Source: Pyrocephalus nanus
Taxonomy: Eukaryota; Chordata; Aves; Passeriformes; Tyrannidae
DNA length: 64,000 nucleotides
Direction: 5' to 3'
NCBI GenBank assembly: GCA_038380795.1
Contig: CM076260.1
Span: 31,592,634 to 31,656,633, forward strand
Shown: piece after piece, positions 62,362 through 64,000 of the stretch
Numbering within the stretch: position 1 is the first letter of the stretch
Layout of the letters: each line of letters starts with the position of its first letter
The notes under the pieces: model-generated
The model's database searches: none
Seen by the model: the letters and a program-made list of their open reading frames with translations, nothing else
Told to the model about the DNA's origin: nothing
Position numbers and translations under genes: made by a program

Positions 62362-64000
62362 TTCTCTCAGAAAACAGTCAGGTTCTATTTTAAAATTCAT
62401 GATTTTGGGACAGGTTCTGCTTACCTCCCATGGTATGTCCTGCACTTTGCACAGCAATGATTGCAAGCTACAAAAAAACTCCCATACTATTCTTGACAAA
62501 ATTAATCTTTGGTTATAAATTATTCAATAAAAATAGAAGAGAGCATTTGTGGTCTGAAGTCCATCCTAATTTAATATTTTTGTGCTGCAAAAGCATGCTT
62601 CACCAGGAAAACACAAACAAACAAACCAGGGGTCAGTAAGAGGGAAGAGAATTTTTTAACTCGTTGTACTGATATGCCAGACATTTTTAGGGCTTGTTTT
62701 TAGGCTCTTATTTTGCTACACTGTGCATACCATTTTTCTCTTCATTGTCTTGCCTTTTTTATGTCCGCTTTCCATGTCTCTGGTTTGGCTCTATCTCTGT
62801 TATATTCTTACACTCTTTTTCTTCTCTTGTCCAGCCTCTTTCCCCTCATTCCATTCTCCTTAAGTCACCTCTCCCTCCTCACATTAACCCTATCTTCTCT
62901 TTCTCCCTGTAGTTCTGTACATACCAAGGTTTTTCTCTCAGGGAATTTATATTTCATCTGTATGATATGCTCAGAACTCCTAAACTGTTTCAATTCAAAC
63001 AAAATTTTGCAGTTACAAAGGCCTCAAGATACCCTATGTGCACTTTGCTCTGCCTTTACCTATTCTTTCCACCCTGGCTCCTGTTCAGCTTGTTAATTTG
63101 TGATATTTTGCTAATGATCATTTGAAAATTTCTTCTCTTCATTTTGTTATGCACTCCTTTCTCTGGTGCCAAGGTAACTTGTCCCAACTTTCTCTTCTGA
63201 TTTCAGTACTGTGCAAAAGAAACACATCTGGTTTCTATCCACCTATCTATCCCATATTCCTTGCTTGAGCTTTCAGGCAGCTCAATATTTAATAATGTTA
63301 ATGCAAGAGTATCAAAAAAAGGCAATCAGGAAAAATATAGAATTTTGTACAGTGTTTTTACCTAAGCAACAGCTAGGTGTCTCTCACAATGTTGTTAAGT
63401 CATCTTGGGAAAGTCAAGTTTGATACAAAAGCAGTTTGAGGCATTACATGAAAGTATACACATTGCAGCAAGAGGAAAAAGAGACAGAAAAACATCACAA
63501 CGACAGCTACAGAGTCAAACCGTCTTGCTTGTATTAGTCAGACTGACAAGTGATGGGAAGGCCAAGTAATGCCATGTCAGCAGAGAACCCAATGTCCAAG
63601 GCACCAGTGAGCTCTCTCCTACAGCATCTTGTGCAGTTCCAGCCACAGACACCAAGAAAGACGAACCCAGGGTGCTGATCAAAGGGTGATCGAAATCGTG
63701 GAAAGAATGTTTTGCTAGAGAAAACTAAAAGGATGTGGCACAGTAGCACAGCAAAAACAAAGGCTCAGAGGATGGGAGACTGCTGTCTACAAACACATCA
63801 GGCACTAAACAGTAGGGAGAGAGGTAGGCTTTTCAAAGCAGGATCAGTGTACAGCACAATTTTATAAAGGTTTCACTACAACTTAATTAAAATTGCATTA
63901 GAAATTAAAAGAGGGAAATTAGCTAAAGATTAAAGCTTTTCAGTTCTGGGACTATTTTCCAATAGGAGTAGTCAAGGTAAACAACCCACCTAATTTAAAA

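Larger units (their letters stand above)
51079..64000 (-). other. FILIP1: FILIP1 intron (partial, runs off right edge)
   Basis: At least 12.9 kb of non-coding sequence upstream of the first FILIP1 exon in this window. It contains two of the largest CR1 copies (54752-55255 and 57416-57950), a weak plus-strand exon candidate (58335-58458), a T-rich tract (about 62333-62361) and a pyrimidine-rich stretch (about 62690-62920). Elsewhere I see AT-rich sequence without gene signals. No CpG-island promoter for the long FILIP1 form is present, so its first exons must lie to the right. Confidence 0.75.

Noticed and set aside
1..64000. tRNA genes, CRISPR arrays, phage or bacterial operons
   Set aside because: I looked for B-box-like motifs, regular spacer arrays and tightly packed genes and saw none; all large-scale features are those of a vertebrate chromosome.

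Overview
This window looks like avian (bird) nuclear DNA. It is mostly AT-rich non-coding sequence with short coding exons bounded by GT/AG splice sites. Its only recognisable interspersed repeats are 5'-truncated CR1 LINEs, several of which keep the typical avian CR1 tail (…ggtcttttccaacc…gattctatgattct). The two genes identified, TMEM30A and FILIP1, are neighbours in the same order and orientation in other amniotes (human 6q14.1; conserved synteny is from memory). I see nothing bacterial, no operon and no CRISPR array, and I did not find a new multi-gene system. The interesting material is gene structure and regulation at one vertebrate locus.

Layout. Both genes are on the minus strand. (1) 1-2700: TMEM30A coding exon 1 (2318-2593), the start of its intron 1 (below 2318, running off the left edge) and its GC-rich promoter. 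(2) 2719-3012: a G-rich 33-bp minisatellite (about nine units) just upstream of that promoter. (3) 3013-7170: intergenic DNA with four CR1 fragments. (4) 7180-51078: the 3' part of FILIP1. From 5' to 3' it holds coding exons at 51078-50905, 48908-48730, 25399-22594 (one very large 2.8-kb exon) and 15757-15551, then a likely terminal, mostly 3'UTR exon at 7953-7180 with an AATAAA signal. (5) 51079-64000: FILIP1 intron, two larger CR1 copies and one weak orphan exon candidate. The first coding exon of FILIP1 (about 92 residues in human) is not in the window and should lie to the right.

FILIP1 encodes a filamin-binding coiled-coil protein. The four coding exons join in frame (phases 0, 2, 0) to 1121 residues, which with the missing 92 N-terminal residues equals the human length of about 1213. 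A CpG island sits inside the 23-kb intron before the large exon, with an ATG-free stretch ending in a strong minus-strand splice donor (AAG|GTAAGAG at 33165/33164). It looks like an alternative first exon. A transcript from it would start translation at the first in-frame ATG of the large exon (25284), giving a protein lacking about 248 N-terminal residues, as expected for the short FILIP isoform I recall from rodents.

TMEM30A (CDC50A) is the beta subunit of P4-ATPase lipid flippases. Its exon 1 has a glycine-rich insertion relative to the mammalian N-terminus. The two genes have unrelated functions; they are simply linked.
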